Shown here in pieces: positions 43,754 through 57,227 of a stretch of DNA of 64,000 nt. The translations under genes were made by a program, and so were the position numbers. The notes beneath the pieces are model-generated. The model saw only the letters and a list, made by a program, of their open reading frames with translations, made no database searches and had not been told where the DNA came from. The stretch is from Arabidopsis thaliana (Eukaryota > Streptophyta > Magnoliopsida > Brassicales > Brassicaceae), in contig NC_003070.9 in assembly GCF_000001735.4 (NCBI RefSeq), positions 17,407,971 to 17,471,970 of the forward strand. Reading direction: 5' to 3'. How positions within the stretch are numbered: position 1 is the stretch's first letter; each line of letters opens with the position of its first letter.

Positions 43754-46140
43754 ATGGGAAAGGATAAGACTTTGCCGTTGCTTGACCCTCGTGAGCCACC
43801 GGAACTCACCGGAACCAAGTCGGCGTCAAAAGTATGGGCCAAAGAGTTCGGCGAAGAGTCGAAGCGGCTTTGGGAGTTAGCAGGACCAGCGATTTTCACT
43901 GCCATAAGTCAATACTCTCTTGGTGCTCTCACTCAGACTTTCTCCGGCCGTCTCGGTGAACTTGAGCTCGCCGCCGTCTCAGTTGAAAACTCTGTTATCT
44001 CCGGTCTTGCCTTCGGTGTCATGGTATGTTACGTAAACACCCTTCACACGTGTCAGGTTCTTGGTAATGGATAATGTGTTCTAATAATAGCCACAGAAAT
44101 AAAAGTCAATATTTGAGGACTTTTTTTGTATTAATTAATATCAATATTCGTTAATATCAATGAAGTAGATTTTCCCATACATTTAAAATTGTTTCGTAAT
44201 TGTGATTAAGTAAATCCTAACAGTGTGTTTTATATTCAAATAAAGTAGATATATTAATGTAGTTGAGTTCAGTGTTATAATATTTGTTATACAAGTAATC
44301 TCTACGAGGGTCCTTGTGTAAGCTCTCTTGAATTTTGTTGCTTGTCATTTAAGTTTCCTATGAAAAAAGCTTAGAGATCAAACAATATAAACATTTTGAT
44401 GATGGAAAATGGTGGCAGTTAGGGATGGGGAGTGCATTGGAGACGTTGTGTGGACAAGCATATGGCGCGGGACAGATTAGGATGATGGGAATATATATGC
44501 AACGTTCATGGGTCATTCTCTTTACTACTGCTTTGTTTTTGCTTCCCGTCTACATTTGGGCTCCTCCTATTCTTTCCTTCTTCGGCGAGGCTCCTCACAT
44601 CTCTAAAGCCGCGGGTATCATTCTTGTTATTCCTTTTTGCCAATTGGTTTTGAGTTTGGAGTCAATGTTCACGTAACAACTTCTGCGTTGTTATAATTTT
44701 CAGGGAAGTTCGCATTGTGGATGATCCCGCAACTATTTGCCTATGCAGCCAACTTCCCGATACAGAAATTCTTGCAGTCACAGAGGAAAGTTCTTGTGAT
44801 GGCTTGGATCTCTGGAGTGGTTTTAGTTATACATGCAGTTTTTAGCTGGCTCTTCATTCTTTACTTTAAGTGGGGACTTGTAGGTGCAGCTATCACTCTC
44901 AATACCTCGTGGTGGTTGATTGTTATTGGTCAGCTTTTGTATATCTTAATCACCAAATCAGACGGTGCGTGGACTGGATTTTCTATGCTAGCGTTTCGGG
45001 ACCTCTATGGATTTGTCAAACTTTCCTTAGCCTCTGCTCTTATGCTTTGGTACCTATCCAATTTTTTTTGGCTAGAAGATAGCTTTAGACTTACGTTAGC
45101 TGAGACTTCGCTTGTAATGAAAGGTTAGTTGTTTTTGTTTTGCAGTTTGGAGTTTTGGTACTTGATGGTTCTGGTTGTTGTTACCGGTCTCCTTCCTAAC
45201 CCGTTGATACCAGTCGATGCCATCTCCATTTGGTAATCAATTTGTGCTGATCTTTGGTTAGTTTCTCACTGAAAATAGGTTTGTTTAGTAACATATTTTA
45301 TGTTTTGGGGTTCACAGCATGAATATAGAAGGGTGGACTGCCATGATTTCGATCGGGTTTAACGCTGCGATTAGGTAAGTTCTCTACCTTTATGTTTCAG
45401 GAGCCACATTTGGAAAGCTAATAAAAATCTCATGAACTGGTGAACTTTGTCTCTTGGTGTGATCAGTGTGAGAGTATCGAATGAGCTGGGTGCAGGAAAC
45501 GCAGCGTTAGCCAAATTCTCAGTGATAGTCGTCTCCATAACTTCAACTCTTATCGGGATAGTGTGCATGATTGTTGTCTTAGCCACAAAAGACAGCTTCC
45601 CTTATCTTTTCACTTCAAGCGAAGCTGTGGCAGCAGAAACCACGAGAATAGCCGTCTTGTTGGGCTTCACTGTCCTCTTGAACAGCCTCCAGCCCGTCTT
45701 GTCAGGGGTTGCGGTTGGAGCGGGGTGGCAGGCTCTGGTTGCATACGTGAACATTGCGTGTTATTACATTATCGGACTACCTGCTGGTCTTGTTCTTGGA
45801 TTCACACTAGACCTCGGCGTTCAGGTTAGCTATTTACTAATATGACCATTTTGTATTAGCCTTGTTCTTTTTAATCTGGTGTTAAATCATTTGTATATTT
45901 TTGTAGGGAATATGGGGAGGTATGGTAGCTGGAATATGCTTGCAGACACTTATATTGATTGGAATCATCTACTTCACTAACTGGAACAAAGAGGTCTCTT
46001 ACTTTGTCTTTTAGTTGCTGCTATGTTCCTCCTTTGTGTTTGGTTTGATCATTTCATTAATTAGCTTTGAATTCTAAATTATGCAGGCTGAGCAAGCGGA
46101 GAGTCGAGTTCAGAGATGGGGAGGAACGGCGCAGGAGTGA
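43754..46140 (+). CDS. DTX33: MATE family transporter (detoxification protein)
   Basis: Eight exons (43754-44023, 44419-44614, 44704-45049, 45146-45232, 45318-45374, 45467-45824, 45907-45993, 46087-46140) give 484 aa, the usual length. The N-terminus MGKDKTLPLLDP is cytosolic. About 12 membrane segments follow in two MATE halves. Family landmarks are WELAGPAIFTAISQYSLGA, GMGSALETLCGQAYGAG, FALWMIPQLFAYA, QKFLQSQRKV, ISVRVSNELGAGNAALAK and VLSGVAVGAGWQALVAYVN. MATE proteins move organic compounds or ions across membranes. DTX33 (At1g47530, my identification) has been reported as a tonoplast chloride channel controlling turgor. The two exons around 45146-45374 are short, and all joins keep frame. 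Confidence 0.94.
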
Positions 46141-47731
46141 TCAACAACTCCCTTAGGACGTGGACTATATCAGTTATTGATCTTTTTTTGTCAATGTTCA
46201 ATGTTGAGAAAATTGTTTATCGGAGAACAACATCATCTCTTTTTGTTTTTTGATATGCTTAAAGTTAACGAGTCTCTCAGTGATTGTTAGAGGGGTACGG
46301 TTTGTTATGTGTTAGACTTATGTTAGATTCTAGGATGGTTGTTGCTAAGCCAAAGTTCTTGATTAATTTTAAGTATGAGATTTAATCTTCATAAGCTTGT
46401 TGATCCTTCGTTTTTATTTTAATGGTCAGACTTGATCCAATGTTTATGTTCATTTGAAGGCGAAGATCTTACCGTTTGTCAAACATAGCTAATTAGTGGT
46501 GGTATTAGCAACAGATCTTTAGGACTGTCGTTGATCTGTTGCAACTCAGTCACTAAAAATTAACAAATCTTATATAAACAAGAGGAATATTAAAAAGAAA
46601 AAAAGAAGATGAAAATGAATATCAAAATAGTTGTGTGACGATACAATATATTAGAGATGGACTACAACAATTCATGAATCAGGGTCACAGACTAACCGTT
46701 AAAGCAGTAAATTTGTCTGCCCATCTCATAAGTGTTTGAATTAAAATTTAGGTCAGTCGAGAGCTGTGTGCTATATACTAGATAGTCTACCCTTAATTAC
46801 TATGTTTGGTTTTCGCATGGAGATTTACTATAAATACACAAACAAGTAATAGTGCTCAAATTGTGAATCAACCCATGCACTAATCCTTTTCATCAATTCG
46901 GTCACGGTTAGGATAATGGATTCCGTAATATGGTAACAAATGCATTTTCTGAAATATCAAACTAACATCATTTAATGATTATATTGTTTGATACATTTTA
47001 TGATATATCAAACTCTGTAAATCAACCAATATATATACAATTACAGTCTAACTTATCTTTTTTTTTTTTAATCTGTGAATGGTTTAGATTTGCATGGATT
47101 TAAGGACATAACTAATTAATAATGGTTTAGCGTCTTGTTGTTTTCCTGTTTGGGCATGCGTGCTTCTCTTGAGTCTTTTGACCTTGTAATCTCTATTATT
47201 GGAAATTTATGAAGAAAAAAAAGAGTACTTGTCAAAAGATAATCTTATAGTTGGGTTTTACTGTAAGATATTGAAGTTTCGATGTTTTACTTATATCTGA
47301 AACGATTGATATTTGCAATAATAATAGTACGATTTTTTTTTGAAATATTATGAAAATCTACAAGAGCTCCGATTTTGTGGTAAGTCAAGATCGTAAATAA
47401 AGACAAAATTAACTCGAGTCTCATGCAATGTTGTATATGGTATACAATACATCAATAACCTATTAATTAAACTTTGTAAAGATAGTAAAAATGATTATTT
47501 TGGTTTACGCTATCGTTCCCTTTTTTCTATTTGACATGTGCATTTTTACGGAAAGATCGAAGTCGCAAATATAGTCATTAATTTAGTCAAAAGATGACAT
47601 GCATATTAAGTTCTTAACACAAGCAAAGTCTTGTATTTCATATTATTTTCTTTATTTCGCTTATTCATTATTATATTGTTACTTGGACCATTTACCTTGA
47701 TTTGTTACACAAACCATGACACATGCAAGAT
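46141..47731. other. Intergenic region between DTX33 and the trypsin inhibitor (convergent genes)
   Basis: Holds both 3' UTRs. The rest is AT-rich with no frame of note and no RNA gene found. Confidence 0.4.
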
Positions 47732-48176
47732 TCAAATACGACTTAGAGTTTGATCAGAGGGTTCCTCGCTGCAGAAGTTGCATAAGCATTTAACACCAAT
47801 AGCGTTGTTCTCTTCCCAACGGCATACTCCACCTTTCGCGCCCTTGTTCTTACGGCAGTTCTGATCACAGAACGTCGGGAATATTCGAGGTGCACAGTAG
47901 CTGAAACCCACATCGCCGCCGTATTCTTTCAGGCACTTCCTATCATACGCTTCTATCTCAGGAGTTTCTGCTTATATTTGTATTCATATAGATAGGTTAA
48001 AAAGCAAATAAAAAAACGATGTATAACGAAACTTGCTTCGATAACGGAGAAAAATAATCTCTGGAACCCTATGATGAATCACAAATTTTAACAAATATGA
48101 AGTGAGTTAGTTTACCAAAGATAGCCAAAACGAGGATGAAAAAGATGGCGAAGGTAGAAACTGACTTCGTTGCCAT
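47732..48176 (-). CDS. Brassicaceae-type trypsin inhibitor (cysteine-rich, defensin-like fold)
   Basis: Two exons on the minus strand, 48176-48116 and 47967-47732, give 98 aa. A signal peptide ([20 protein letters not shown]) is followed by a short ETPEIEA propeptide. The mature part starts near [15 protein letters not shown] and contains eight cysteines (KCL, YCA, FCD, NCR, VCR, KCL, LCN, FCS). It closely resembles mustard trypsin inhibitor MTI-2 (MEROPS I18), with the GGDVGF..CAPR region carrying the reactive site. It is expected to be secreted and to block trypsin-like serine proteases, for example of insects or pathogens. The intron after the signal peptide is typical of defensin-like genes. 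A TATAAATA on the minus strand (48223-48230) lies about 50 bp upstream. I believe this is At1g47540. Confidence 0.92.
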
Positions 48177-48222
48177 GGCCAACTTCTTTGTCTCTGTCTT
48201 TTTCTCTGTCTCTACTCTCTAA

Positions 48223-48230
48223 TATTTATA
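48223..48230 (-). promoter_or_regulatory. TATA box of the trypsin inhibitor gene
   Basis: TATAAATA is read on the minus strand, 47 bp before the ATG. It implies a very short leader. Confidence 0.5.
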
Positions 48231-49200
48231 TTTCACTCGGAGTTAATATGTATGCGTAAATGGATTTGCATGCTTAACACTTGTTGAGGTGCAATACTAT
48301 TTTATATTTATCGCTTGGACAAACTATTATCACGACTTCACGAGAACCACAAATTCATTACTTAGTTTTCATCACTCTATGAAAAAAAAAAAGTATATTT
48401 ACAAAGCAAACCAAAAATGAAGTGGGAAAAATGGTAAGACTTCAAGAGGTTATTTAATACTTTATTTTTCTCATTTCGGGATCAACATTTAAATTGAGGT
48501 TCAACCAGTTTCATCTTATGCTATGTGTTTCAAGCTACCATAGTACCATCCACTCTCTTTGACGAGCACGACAAGCCCCCAAGCTCATCCGCTCAATTGA
48601 TAAGTTTCATCGGCAAAAATAGTCTAATCCGCATACAAATTTGTATGTACCAACTACCGAAACTATTGGAACTAGGCCTCAATCGAGTATTTGATTTGGT
48701 TTCATTCAGTTCTGGTTCTTTCTGTTGTAGAGTTTATGATCCATATAGGAACCAAATTTTTGGTTATTTTCAGATATTTTTAGACATTTACGATTATTTT
48801 CTAAATATTTTTTGATATTTTTTTATGATTATGATATTTTTGGTTATTCTATCTAAAAATAATTAATATTTTGGTTATTCATCTTTCAGATATTTTTGGT
48901 TATTTCAGTTCGGATTCTAAAATTTAAAATCCATATAAGTATTTTTAATTTTGGTTCGGTTGTTGTTCGGTTCAATTATGGTTCGGTTCTTTCGATTCTT
49001 TTGTCCAGGCTTCAGTTTTTTAATTAACGTTTTTTTTTCCTTCAAATTTTTTGTTGGCACTACAATAATGAATGACTTGCCACGTAAATTCGGAACCAAT
49101 TTACTGAAATGGGAATAAAATAGAGATTCAACTTTCTTAATCCGTAAGCTTAATTTTCTCTTCTCTCTTTTACCTCCTTGCTGGATCCGCAACAACAACA
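48231..49200. other. Divergent spacer between the trypsin inhibitor and SEC3A
   Basis: 48740-48990 holds repeats of TTTTTGGTTATTTCAGATATTTT- and TTTGGTTCGGTT-like words, a common low-complexity type in Arabidopsis spacers. 49025-49160 is the SEC3A proximal promoter and leader, homologous to parts of the SEC3B upstream region (57262-57380 and 58650-58770). Confidence 0.5.
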
Positions 49201-52200
49201 ATGGCGAAATCAAGCGCCGACGATGAAGAGCTTCGGCGAGCTTGCGAGGCCGCGATCGAAGGAACCAAGCAATCGATCGTTATGTCGATACGTGTCGCCA
49301 AGAGTCGCGGTGTTTGGGGCAAGTCTGGAAAATTGGGTCGACAAATGGCTAAACCCAGAGTTCTCGCTCTTTCCGGTGATAGAACCTTACCTTCTTCTTC
49401 TTCTCTCTTTTGATTCTTCAGATTTGATAGCATTTCTGGATTCATTTCACCTTTGATTACTTCGACCTTCTTCGCGTTGTTTGGCTGGTTCTAAGTATTT
49501 AGATTCAGTGATTATGGCATTTAGAGAATCTGTTTAATACGATATCGATGAAATTCTACTGTTCTTGGCCATTCCATGACTCGTGAGAGCTCAATTAGGT
49601 TTTCCAGAGCACCAAAAAGGATTTTGGTAGTGTCTATTAGCCATTAGGTGAATCAGTCTAGTGTACTCGAGGATAATCTGTGTTGTGTTGTATTATGATT
49701 CAAGTGGATGATATGTTGCCTCTGATCCATGATTCCAGCTCTTTCCGGTGATAGAACCTTACCTTCTTCTTCTTCTCTCTTTTGATTCTTCAGATTTGAT
49801 AGCATTTCTGAATTCATTTCACCTTCAATTACTCCTTCTTCGCGTTTTTTAGCTGGTTCTAAGCATTTAGATTCGGTGATTATGGATTTAATCAGTTGAA
49901 TACGAAATCGATGGAATTCTACTGTTCTTGGCCATTCTATGACTCGTGAGAGCTCAATTAGGTTTTCCTGAGCAACAAAAAGGATCTTGGTAGTGTCTAT
50001 TAGGTGAATCAAGCTAGTGTACTCGAGGAGAATCTGTGTTGTTATGATTCAAGTGGAAGATATGTTGCCTCTGATCCATGTTTCAAGCTTTCTCGTCCAA
50101 TTATTTTTAGGTTCTTTAGAGTTGTAATCAACTAAGTATGCTTTTTGTTATTCTGCTTTCTCCAGTCAAATCAAAGGGTCCACGAAAGAAAGCATTTCTT
50201 CGAGTCATGAAGTATTCAAGTGGAGGAGTTCTGGAGGTAATCTTCATTTTCTTTCTCCATATGAGACACACTTTCACGAGCAACGTACAAGATTTAACAT
50301 TTTGATTTGGAAGACATATGATTGATAAAAATCAATGCATACCATGGTAGCAGATTTCTCAAGTTCAGATTGACTGATGATGCTTTATAATTCTTTGTTT
50401 TTCCAGCCTGCAAAAATGTATAAACTCAAGCATCTGTCAAAGGTGGAAGTCATAACTAATGACCCAAGTGGATGCACTTTCACACTGGTAAGATTTTAAT
50501 GAAGCTTACAGTACCTAAGATTTTAAGAAGAAATGCATGCATCTGGTGTAAGAGACTTTGTAATTGTAATTGATTGTGTAATTGTAAAATACTGTTCAAT
50601 ATTTTCTATGTATCCTCTACTTTTGCTGATGCAAAGTCTTTTAGGGGTTTGATAATCTCAGGAGTCAAAGTGTTGCTCCTCCACAGTGGACCATGCGCAA
50701 CACTGATGACAGGTACTGCAGTTAGCAACATCAATATTAACTATTACAAGATGTGAAGTATACATGATAAGCGATGATATTTTTGTTGACGTAGTTTTCT
50801 TCATTTAATACATACCTTTCTCTGTCATGATTGTAGGAACCGACTTTTAGTTTGCATATTGAACATATGCAAAGACGTATTAGGCCGCCTTCCAAAAGTT
50901 GTTGGTATAGATATTGTCGAGATGGCCCTTTGGGCAAAGGTGCAGACTATAACTTATTCTAACTTTAAACTTTGGTCTAAGTCTCTTATCTTCAAAAGAA
51001 GCTTTTGTATGTACTTGTTATTGTCATTTTCCCCTCCTTTCAGATATGTGAGTGCTTTTTCATATAAGAAAGTTATCTAATTTGTGTTTCTTTGTTTCAT
51101 AATATTGGTCTAGGATAACACTCCAGTAGTCACTACTCAAAGAAGTACAGAAGATGGGGAGCCTGTTGCTGAATCTGTAACAGAAAGCGACTTGAAAGTT
51201 ACTGTTGAGAAAGAACTAGTCTCTCAGGCCGAGGAAGAGGATATGGAGGCTCTGTTGGGAACGTATGTCTTTTTCTGTTCCTTTCATCATTTGGTTAGAT
51301 CCTTTTAGTTCACGCATTTACTTCTTTCTTTTTAAATGTAAAATCAGTAGATATCTTACAAAGGAGGACTTCTTTATCTGCTTTGTGTTATTGTTATATG
51401 GAATGAAGAGAGAAGAGTAAAATTACAGAGTCCGCCTGAATCTTAAGCCTGTGAGACTAGATTTCTGACTAACTTAGAATTACTTATATGTCCGGCATGA
51501 TTAGTAATCGTAGAATCACTTCCTTGAGTTTCTCCTCTTGATTGTATTTAGTTAAAACTATTGGCATTGTTTCTTTGAGAACTAGCTTGCTGGGGATATC
51601 GATAGTGGGAGCAGATATCTTTTCCACTTATTTTACCAGAATATTCAGTCAACTAATATAAATGTCATATACAGTTATGTAATGGGCATTGGTGAAGCTG
51701 AGGCATTTTCTGAAAGGCTGAAGCGAGAGCTCCAAGCGCTTGAAGCGGCAAATGTACATGCAATTCTTGAAAGCGAACCATTAGTAGATGAGGTTATTCC
51801 TTTTCTGCTAATAATTATTCTTTGGATTATCTTGGTATTAGACAGTTCATGGGAAGACAAGTGTTTAATTTTCTTGTATATATATCTTCATGCTTTTCAG
51901 GTTTTGAATGGACTAGAGGCAGCAACAAATATCGTTGATGACATGGATGAATGGTTAGGAATATTCAACATTAAACTTAGACACATGAGGGAAGACATTG
52001 AATCGGTAGGACTCTTGACCTATAAATGATCTTTTTTGCTGTGTTCTATTATGAGGACAATGTCACTGCAGTGAGAAATTAGTTGTTGTATGTTGTCAAT
52101 AAACTCTTCTCATGGATATACATTGCTTTACTATTTCTTTTTGGTTCGTAATTTCTTTCACAGTACTTCTGAAATCTGCAAGAGTAGGAGTGAAAGAGAA

Positions 52201-55200
52201 ATTTATTTCAAGTATATTTGTTGTTGGACTGATCAAACCATTATATGTCAACACATGTTCTCACTTTTTTTTTTGTGGTTACCAGATAGAAACTCGAAAC
52301 AACAAGTTAGAGATGCAGTCTGTAAACAATAAAGCTCTCATTGAGGAACTTGATAAAGTTATTGAGAGACTGCGTGTGCCTTCTGAGGTTTGTTTCACTT
52401 TTTTTGTGCTTGCCTCTCTTCTGTCTAATTGGTTCGCTTATAGAAGTGTTGTTGATTGCAGTATGCAGCATCCCTAACAGGAGGCTCATTTGATGAAGCA
52501 GACATGCTCCAGAATATTGAGGCTTGCGAGTGGTTAGCCAAAGCTTTAAGGGGTCTTGAAGTGCCCAACTTAGACCCGATCTATGCTAATATGCGAGCTG
52601 TATGCCTAATCACTTAGATCTTTCTAATTCGCTATCTCTAGTTATTATTCTAGTTTTATAGTACATCGGCCTGGCTTATTACATTACGTTTTGTGAATAG
52701 AAAAAAACATTTATAATTGTCTGATACATTCATTTAAAATGTCTTTTTTTGTAATACTCTTGCTGTATTTTCTTCAGGTAAAAGAGAAACGAGCAGAACT
52801 AGAAAAATTAAAAGCTACTTTTGTAAGGAGAGCTTCGGAGTTCTTGAGAAACTACTTTGCTAGTTTGGTAGATTTCATGGTCAGCGACAAAAGCTACTTT
52901 TCTCAGGTACTAATTTTATAAAATTCTATTCCAATATGAAGTCTAGTGATTATAATTCTGAATATTTATCACCGCATCTTTTAAACAGAGAGGGCAGCTG
53001 AAGAGGCCTGACCATGCTGATTTGCGGTACAAATGCAGAACATATGCTCGTCTTTTGCAACATTTAAAGGTAAAACCGAGAAATGACTAGGTGACATGCT
53101 AAATGCTCAATGCAGTACATTGATTCCTTGTCTTCTTTCTTGTTGCAGGGTCTTGATAAGAATTGTTTGGGACCATTGAGAAAAGCATACTGCAGCTCCC
53201 TGAACTTGCTCCTTCGTCGAGAGGTGAGGAAAGATATATGTTTCTTTATCAATTTGACCGCTGACTAACTGGGACTCTTAATTGACTAAAAGGCTGCTAT
53301 AACCTACTGAATGTTAATGTGTGGATAATCAGCAAACATTTTATTGTCTTCCTTAGCTTTAAATTTTCAGTTACCAAAGCTTTGTTTCTTCAAAATATAC
53401 AGGCTCGTGAATTCGCGAATGAGCTTCGTGCAAGCACAAAAGTATCACGAAATCCTACTGTCTGGCTAGAAGGATCTACGGGTTCTAGTCAGAATGCAAA
53501 CACTGACACCTCTGCAGTGTCAGATGCTTATGCCAAGATGCTAACAATATTCATCCCGCTTCTTGTAGATGAGGTAATTGTCAACCGAATGATTTTTTGT
53601 TTGGCCTTTAGATGCAACTGATATATGTACTAAATCCTCATGTTTCTTTTTTGCTTCATAATACAGAGTTCCTTTTTTGCGCACTTCATGTGCTTTGAGG
53701 TACCTGCTCTTGCTCCTCCTGGAGGTGCTGGCAATGATAAGAAAAGCCAGTCCAACAATGACGATGGTAATGATGATGATGATTTGGGGATCATGGACAT
53801 TGATGAAACTGACAAGAAACCTGGTAAACTAAAACTGCTTGCCATCAGTAAAGCTTTCGCTACATCCTCATATTATAAAGTCTAATGGTTCTGAAAGCAA
53901 AACAATATTCCAATTTTTGCAGGTAAAAACTCTCCAGACCTGACGGCATTGAATGAGTCTCTTCAAGATTTACTTGATGGTATTCAGGTAAGATGTCCCC
54001 CAAAATAAGGTTTCGTTGTGAAAGTCTAGAGTTAGCGTTCATTTGTCTTACTAAATAAGAGTTTTGTGTTCTTGTCATCGCAGGAGGATTTCTATGCTGT
54101 TGTTGACTGGGCATATAAAATAGACCCCCTACGGTGTATTTCAATGCATGGTATAACTGAACGTTATCTATCTGGTCAGAAAGCTGATGCTGCAGGATTT
54201 GTTCGCCTTTTGCTTGGAGATCTGGAGTCGAGAGTTTCTATGCAATTCAGCCGTGTAGTCCGTCTACTCAAAGATTGTTTAGTTTTTGTTCCTGGCATAC
54301 CATTCCTACTAATCAATTCAAGTTGACTTTAACTGCAGTTTGTGGATGAAGCTTGTCACCAAATTGAAAGAAATGAACGTAATGTAAGACAGATGGGTGT
54401 CTTGCCATATATTCCAAGGTAATCAGAAATTCCACCTTGTAAATAATTTCATTCAATTTTGTGGTTCCGAACTATTTCTCCCAATTAGATTGTTGGTTAG
54501 ATGATCAAAGAAACCGTTTTTAGTATTGCTTGAGGCTATGCTAACATTATTATATCATTTTCATAGATTTGCAGCACTTGCTACTCGTATGGAACAATAC
54601 ATACAAGGGCAATCTAGAGATTTGGTTGATCAGGCATACACAAAATTTGTGAGTACTGCTATTTCTATGAGTTTATAGCATTTGACTAGTGAAGTTACAC
54701 AAACCATGCAAGCAAAGAATAATGTTTGCCACGTCAAACAGTAAACATAACCAACCTCTGCATCTGATCTTAGTTCACTTACAAATAAATAGAAATGAAG
54801 TATATCTCAGATTGTTTCTTTTCTTTCTCTCCTGCTTTGGTTGACAGAGTCTGACTACTGCTATTTTATAGGTGAGCATAATGTTTGTGACCCTCGAGAA
54901 AATTGCCCAACAAGATCCTAAATATGCAGATATTCTCCTGTTAGAAAACTATGCTGCTTTTCAGAATAGGTAGGTCCTTTTCTTATTCTCTCCCTCTCTT
55001 GGTTGTTCTTCTTCTTCCCAATTGTTCATACTTCCCTAACCATTTTTTTTCTTGCAGCCTGTATGACCTGGCTAATGTTGTGCCGACTTTAGCCAAGTTT
55101 TATCACCAGGCAAGTGAAGCATATGAACAAGCTTGTACGCGCCACATTAGCATGATAATTTACTATGTAAGTGGTTCTCCCCATTCGCAGCTAATAGCAT

Positions 55201-55926
55201 AACTCCTCTTTTTTTCCATTCTTGTCGATTTATTGTTAAGGGTACACCCGTTTGTGTTTGCTTCATGTGTTCTCTCGTCCCTACAGCAATTCGAAAGACT
55301 TTTCCAGTTTGCTAAAAAGATTGAGGATTTCATGTATACTATCACCCCTGAAGAGGTTAGTTGTTAGTTAACTAGTTGTACCATAGTTTCACTTTCTCAT
55401 TGTGTAAACTATGTGTTGGCGTGTTACTTTAGGTTTCTAGGGTAAAAAAAAAAATGATACATTTTCTCTATATTTCAGATACCATTCCAGCTTGGTTTAT
55501 CGAAAGTAGAACTCCGGAAGATGTTAAAATCAAGCCTGTCAGGGGTACGCAAATGTTCATTAAGAGTGTATTAATTGTTCACAGACCTTTTTACCAGATC
55601 GTTTTCCAATTCTTCTCTTTCTGTTTAGGTGGACAAATCGATTGCAGCAATGTATAAAAAGTTGCAGAAGAATCTAGCATCAGAGGAGTTGCTACCATCG
55701 TTGTGGGATAAATGCAAGGTACCAGTTTAAACTGAAAAGTTGAAGAGAGTAATAAATAACAGTGCATTATTAGCTCAGTGTTTGAATCAATGCGTTGTTG
55801 TGTGACCTTAAACAGAAGGAGTTTCTGGACAAGTACGAGAGCTTCGTGCAGCTCGTAGCCAAAGTTTATCCGAGTGAAAACGTTCCTGGAGTAACTGAAA
55901 TGAGAGGACTTCTGGCTTCCATGTAA
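49201..55926 (+). CDS. SEC3A: Exocyst complex component SEC3
   Basis: Twenty-five exons join in frame to 887 aa: 49201-49375, 50166-50236, 50407-50487, 50645-50712, 50837-50939, 51114-51262, 51675-51792, 51901-52005, 52286-52387, 52462-52599, 52778-52906, 52989-53069, 53149-53223, 53403-53573, 53667-53823, 53923-53987, 54084-54254, 54339-54418, 54567-54648, 54872-54969, 55058-55166, 55287-55355, 55479-55544, 55629-55718, 55816-55926. The N-terminus carries a Sec3 PIP2-binding PH-like domain (about 60-165; [18 protein letters not shown]). An acidic linker follows, then a coiled coil (about 255-330) and the long Sec3 C-terminal domain ending MRGLLASM. It tethers secretory vesicles at the plasma membrane with the other exocyst subunits and interacts with ROP effector ICR1 in published work. 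Intron 1 contains a 372-bp duplication. I believe this is At1g47550. Confidence 0.96.
49367..50095 (+). repeat. 372-bp tandem duplication in SEC3A intron 1
   Basis: The unit beginning GCTCTTTCCGGTGATAG at 49366 (last bases of exon 1 plus the donor) recurs at 49738, exactly 372 bp later. Long shared stretches follow, such as CTACTGTTCTTGGCCATTC and GACTCGTGAGAGCTCAATTA. SEC3B intron 1 has a single copy, so the duplication arose in SEC3A after the gene pair formed. Confidence 0.85.
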
Positions 55927-56392
55927 AAAAACAAGTGATAGAAGTATAGAACCATAACTGAAGGCAGTTGTTGTTATATATCCGCCATCGCCCTTTATTA
56001 CTACGTTCTTGGTCATTTCACGGATACAAGTGATGTTACAATTATTGTCTGAGCAGATTATTAATTCTTTCTTTCTTTCTTTCTATTTTTCCAGTTTTAT
56101 AATTTGAGATTACAAGTGATGTTACGACTTTCTCTCTCTTTTCTCTCTTAATATTTTAGAGAGAGGAAATCTTCTCTGATGCTCCAATTTGGCTCTGGCA
56201 ATGGCCAGTTTCCTCAGTGGTGTTGGTCGGATTTTGTCTAGTGTCGTTGGCTCTCTTAGCAGAGTCGGCTAGCTCTGTCTTCATCGATTCGCTCTCGATT
56301 TGGATGGCTAAGTCCCGGCTTTTGTTCGGATTTGTTTTTTGTTCATTCTTTTCTATTTTACTTCGATTTTCTTGGGTTTGATTAGATCTTTA
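55927..56392. other. SEC3A 3' flank
   Basis: Contains the SEC3A 3' UTR. The word TACAAGTGATGTTAC occurs twice (56026-56040 and 56113-56127, approximate). 56150-56340 has balanced, TC-rich sequence with CTCTCTT repeats, maybe an older retroelement 5' region. No gene is seen. Confidence 0.4.
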
Positions 56393-56407
56393 GATCTGGG
56401 TGTGTAG

Positions 56408-57227
56408 TTTTTTTTTTGTCGTCAACCTGTTTCCTTGATTTTGGAAAGAGTACAAGAGTGACCAAAACCCAATTACACAACATCAAAGCCCAACTATAAA
56501 CCCAACCAAAATTTACAACTAAATAAAATATTAGGATTAATTATCAAGGACACGTGTGCTTGTGCATGTTAAGATTGGAAAGACGTTAGTGAATCATCAC
56601 CGCCGCCGAGTTGAAATCGCCCATGAAAATTCATGATCAAAATTCACCTATCTCCACCATAGATTCCGTCAACGAACAACTACCTTTTTTAATCACTGAC
56701 TCAAATCCTTTTGCCCAGTAATTCGAGTATGAGGAGTAAATCCATGAACCATCAGATCTATGAAACGCTGGAACTCGTGAGAAGACGAGAGTTCAGATTG
56801 GTCGCAAACACGCTATCAACTATTCTATGCCGGCTAGTAGCCAAACTCCACTCAACACAATTCTCGATTTTAAAGTGAAGCCTTCAACTACAGCCGATTA
56901 CGGCTCCAATAGGAGATGAATGACTTATTATCTTCTTGGTCGGAATTGAACTTCCAATGATTTCAGAGATTTCGATTATACACTCGGCATAAATTCTTCC
57001 TTGCTGGAAGAAAACTAAGAGCTGCAAAAGGAACAAAAAAACTTAACAAACAAAAGCCAAGATAGTTTAGAGGATCTCGCACATAGGCGAGAAAGAGAAA
57101 ACCGGACATAGCCGGAAACAAAATCCGACATCATCATCGTCGGAAAATGAAAGGCCAAAAGCTTTCTCTCTCAAAAACTTTTGAGAGAGAAGAGAGAGAA
57201 AACCTGCATAACGTTCAGATTTGTTTT
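56408..57227 (-). mobile_element. Sadhu-like non-LTR retroposon
   Basis: An 820-bp insert is bounded by a perfect 15-bp target duplication, GATCTGGGTGTGTAG (56393-56407 and 57228-57242). On the plus strand it opens with ten T, the complement of a 3' poly(A) tail, so it lies on the minus strand with its 3' end at 56408 (ending TTGACGAC-poly(A)). The 5' end is rich in CTCTCTC. No open frame of substance exists. Size, poly(A) and lack of coding fit the Sadhu retroposons of Arabidopsis, which are mobilised in trans by LINE machinery. The family name is my recollection and was not searched. The perfect duplication implies a fairly recent insertion. Confidence 0.8.

Noticed and set aside
55591..56016. 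Minus-strand frame of 141 codons over the SEC3A 3' end
   Set aside because: It overlaps exons 24-25 and the 3' UTR antisense, starts at no good context and has no similarity.
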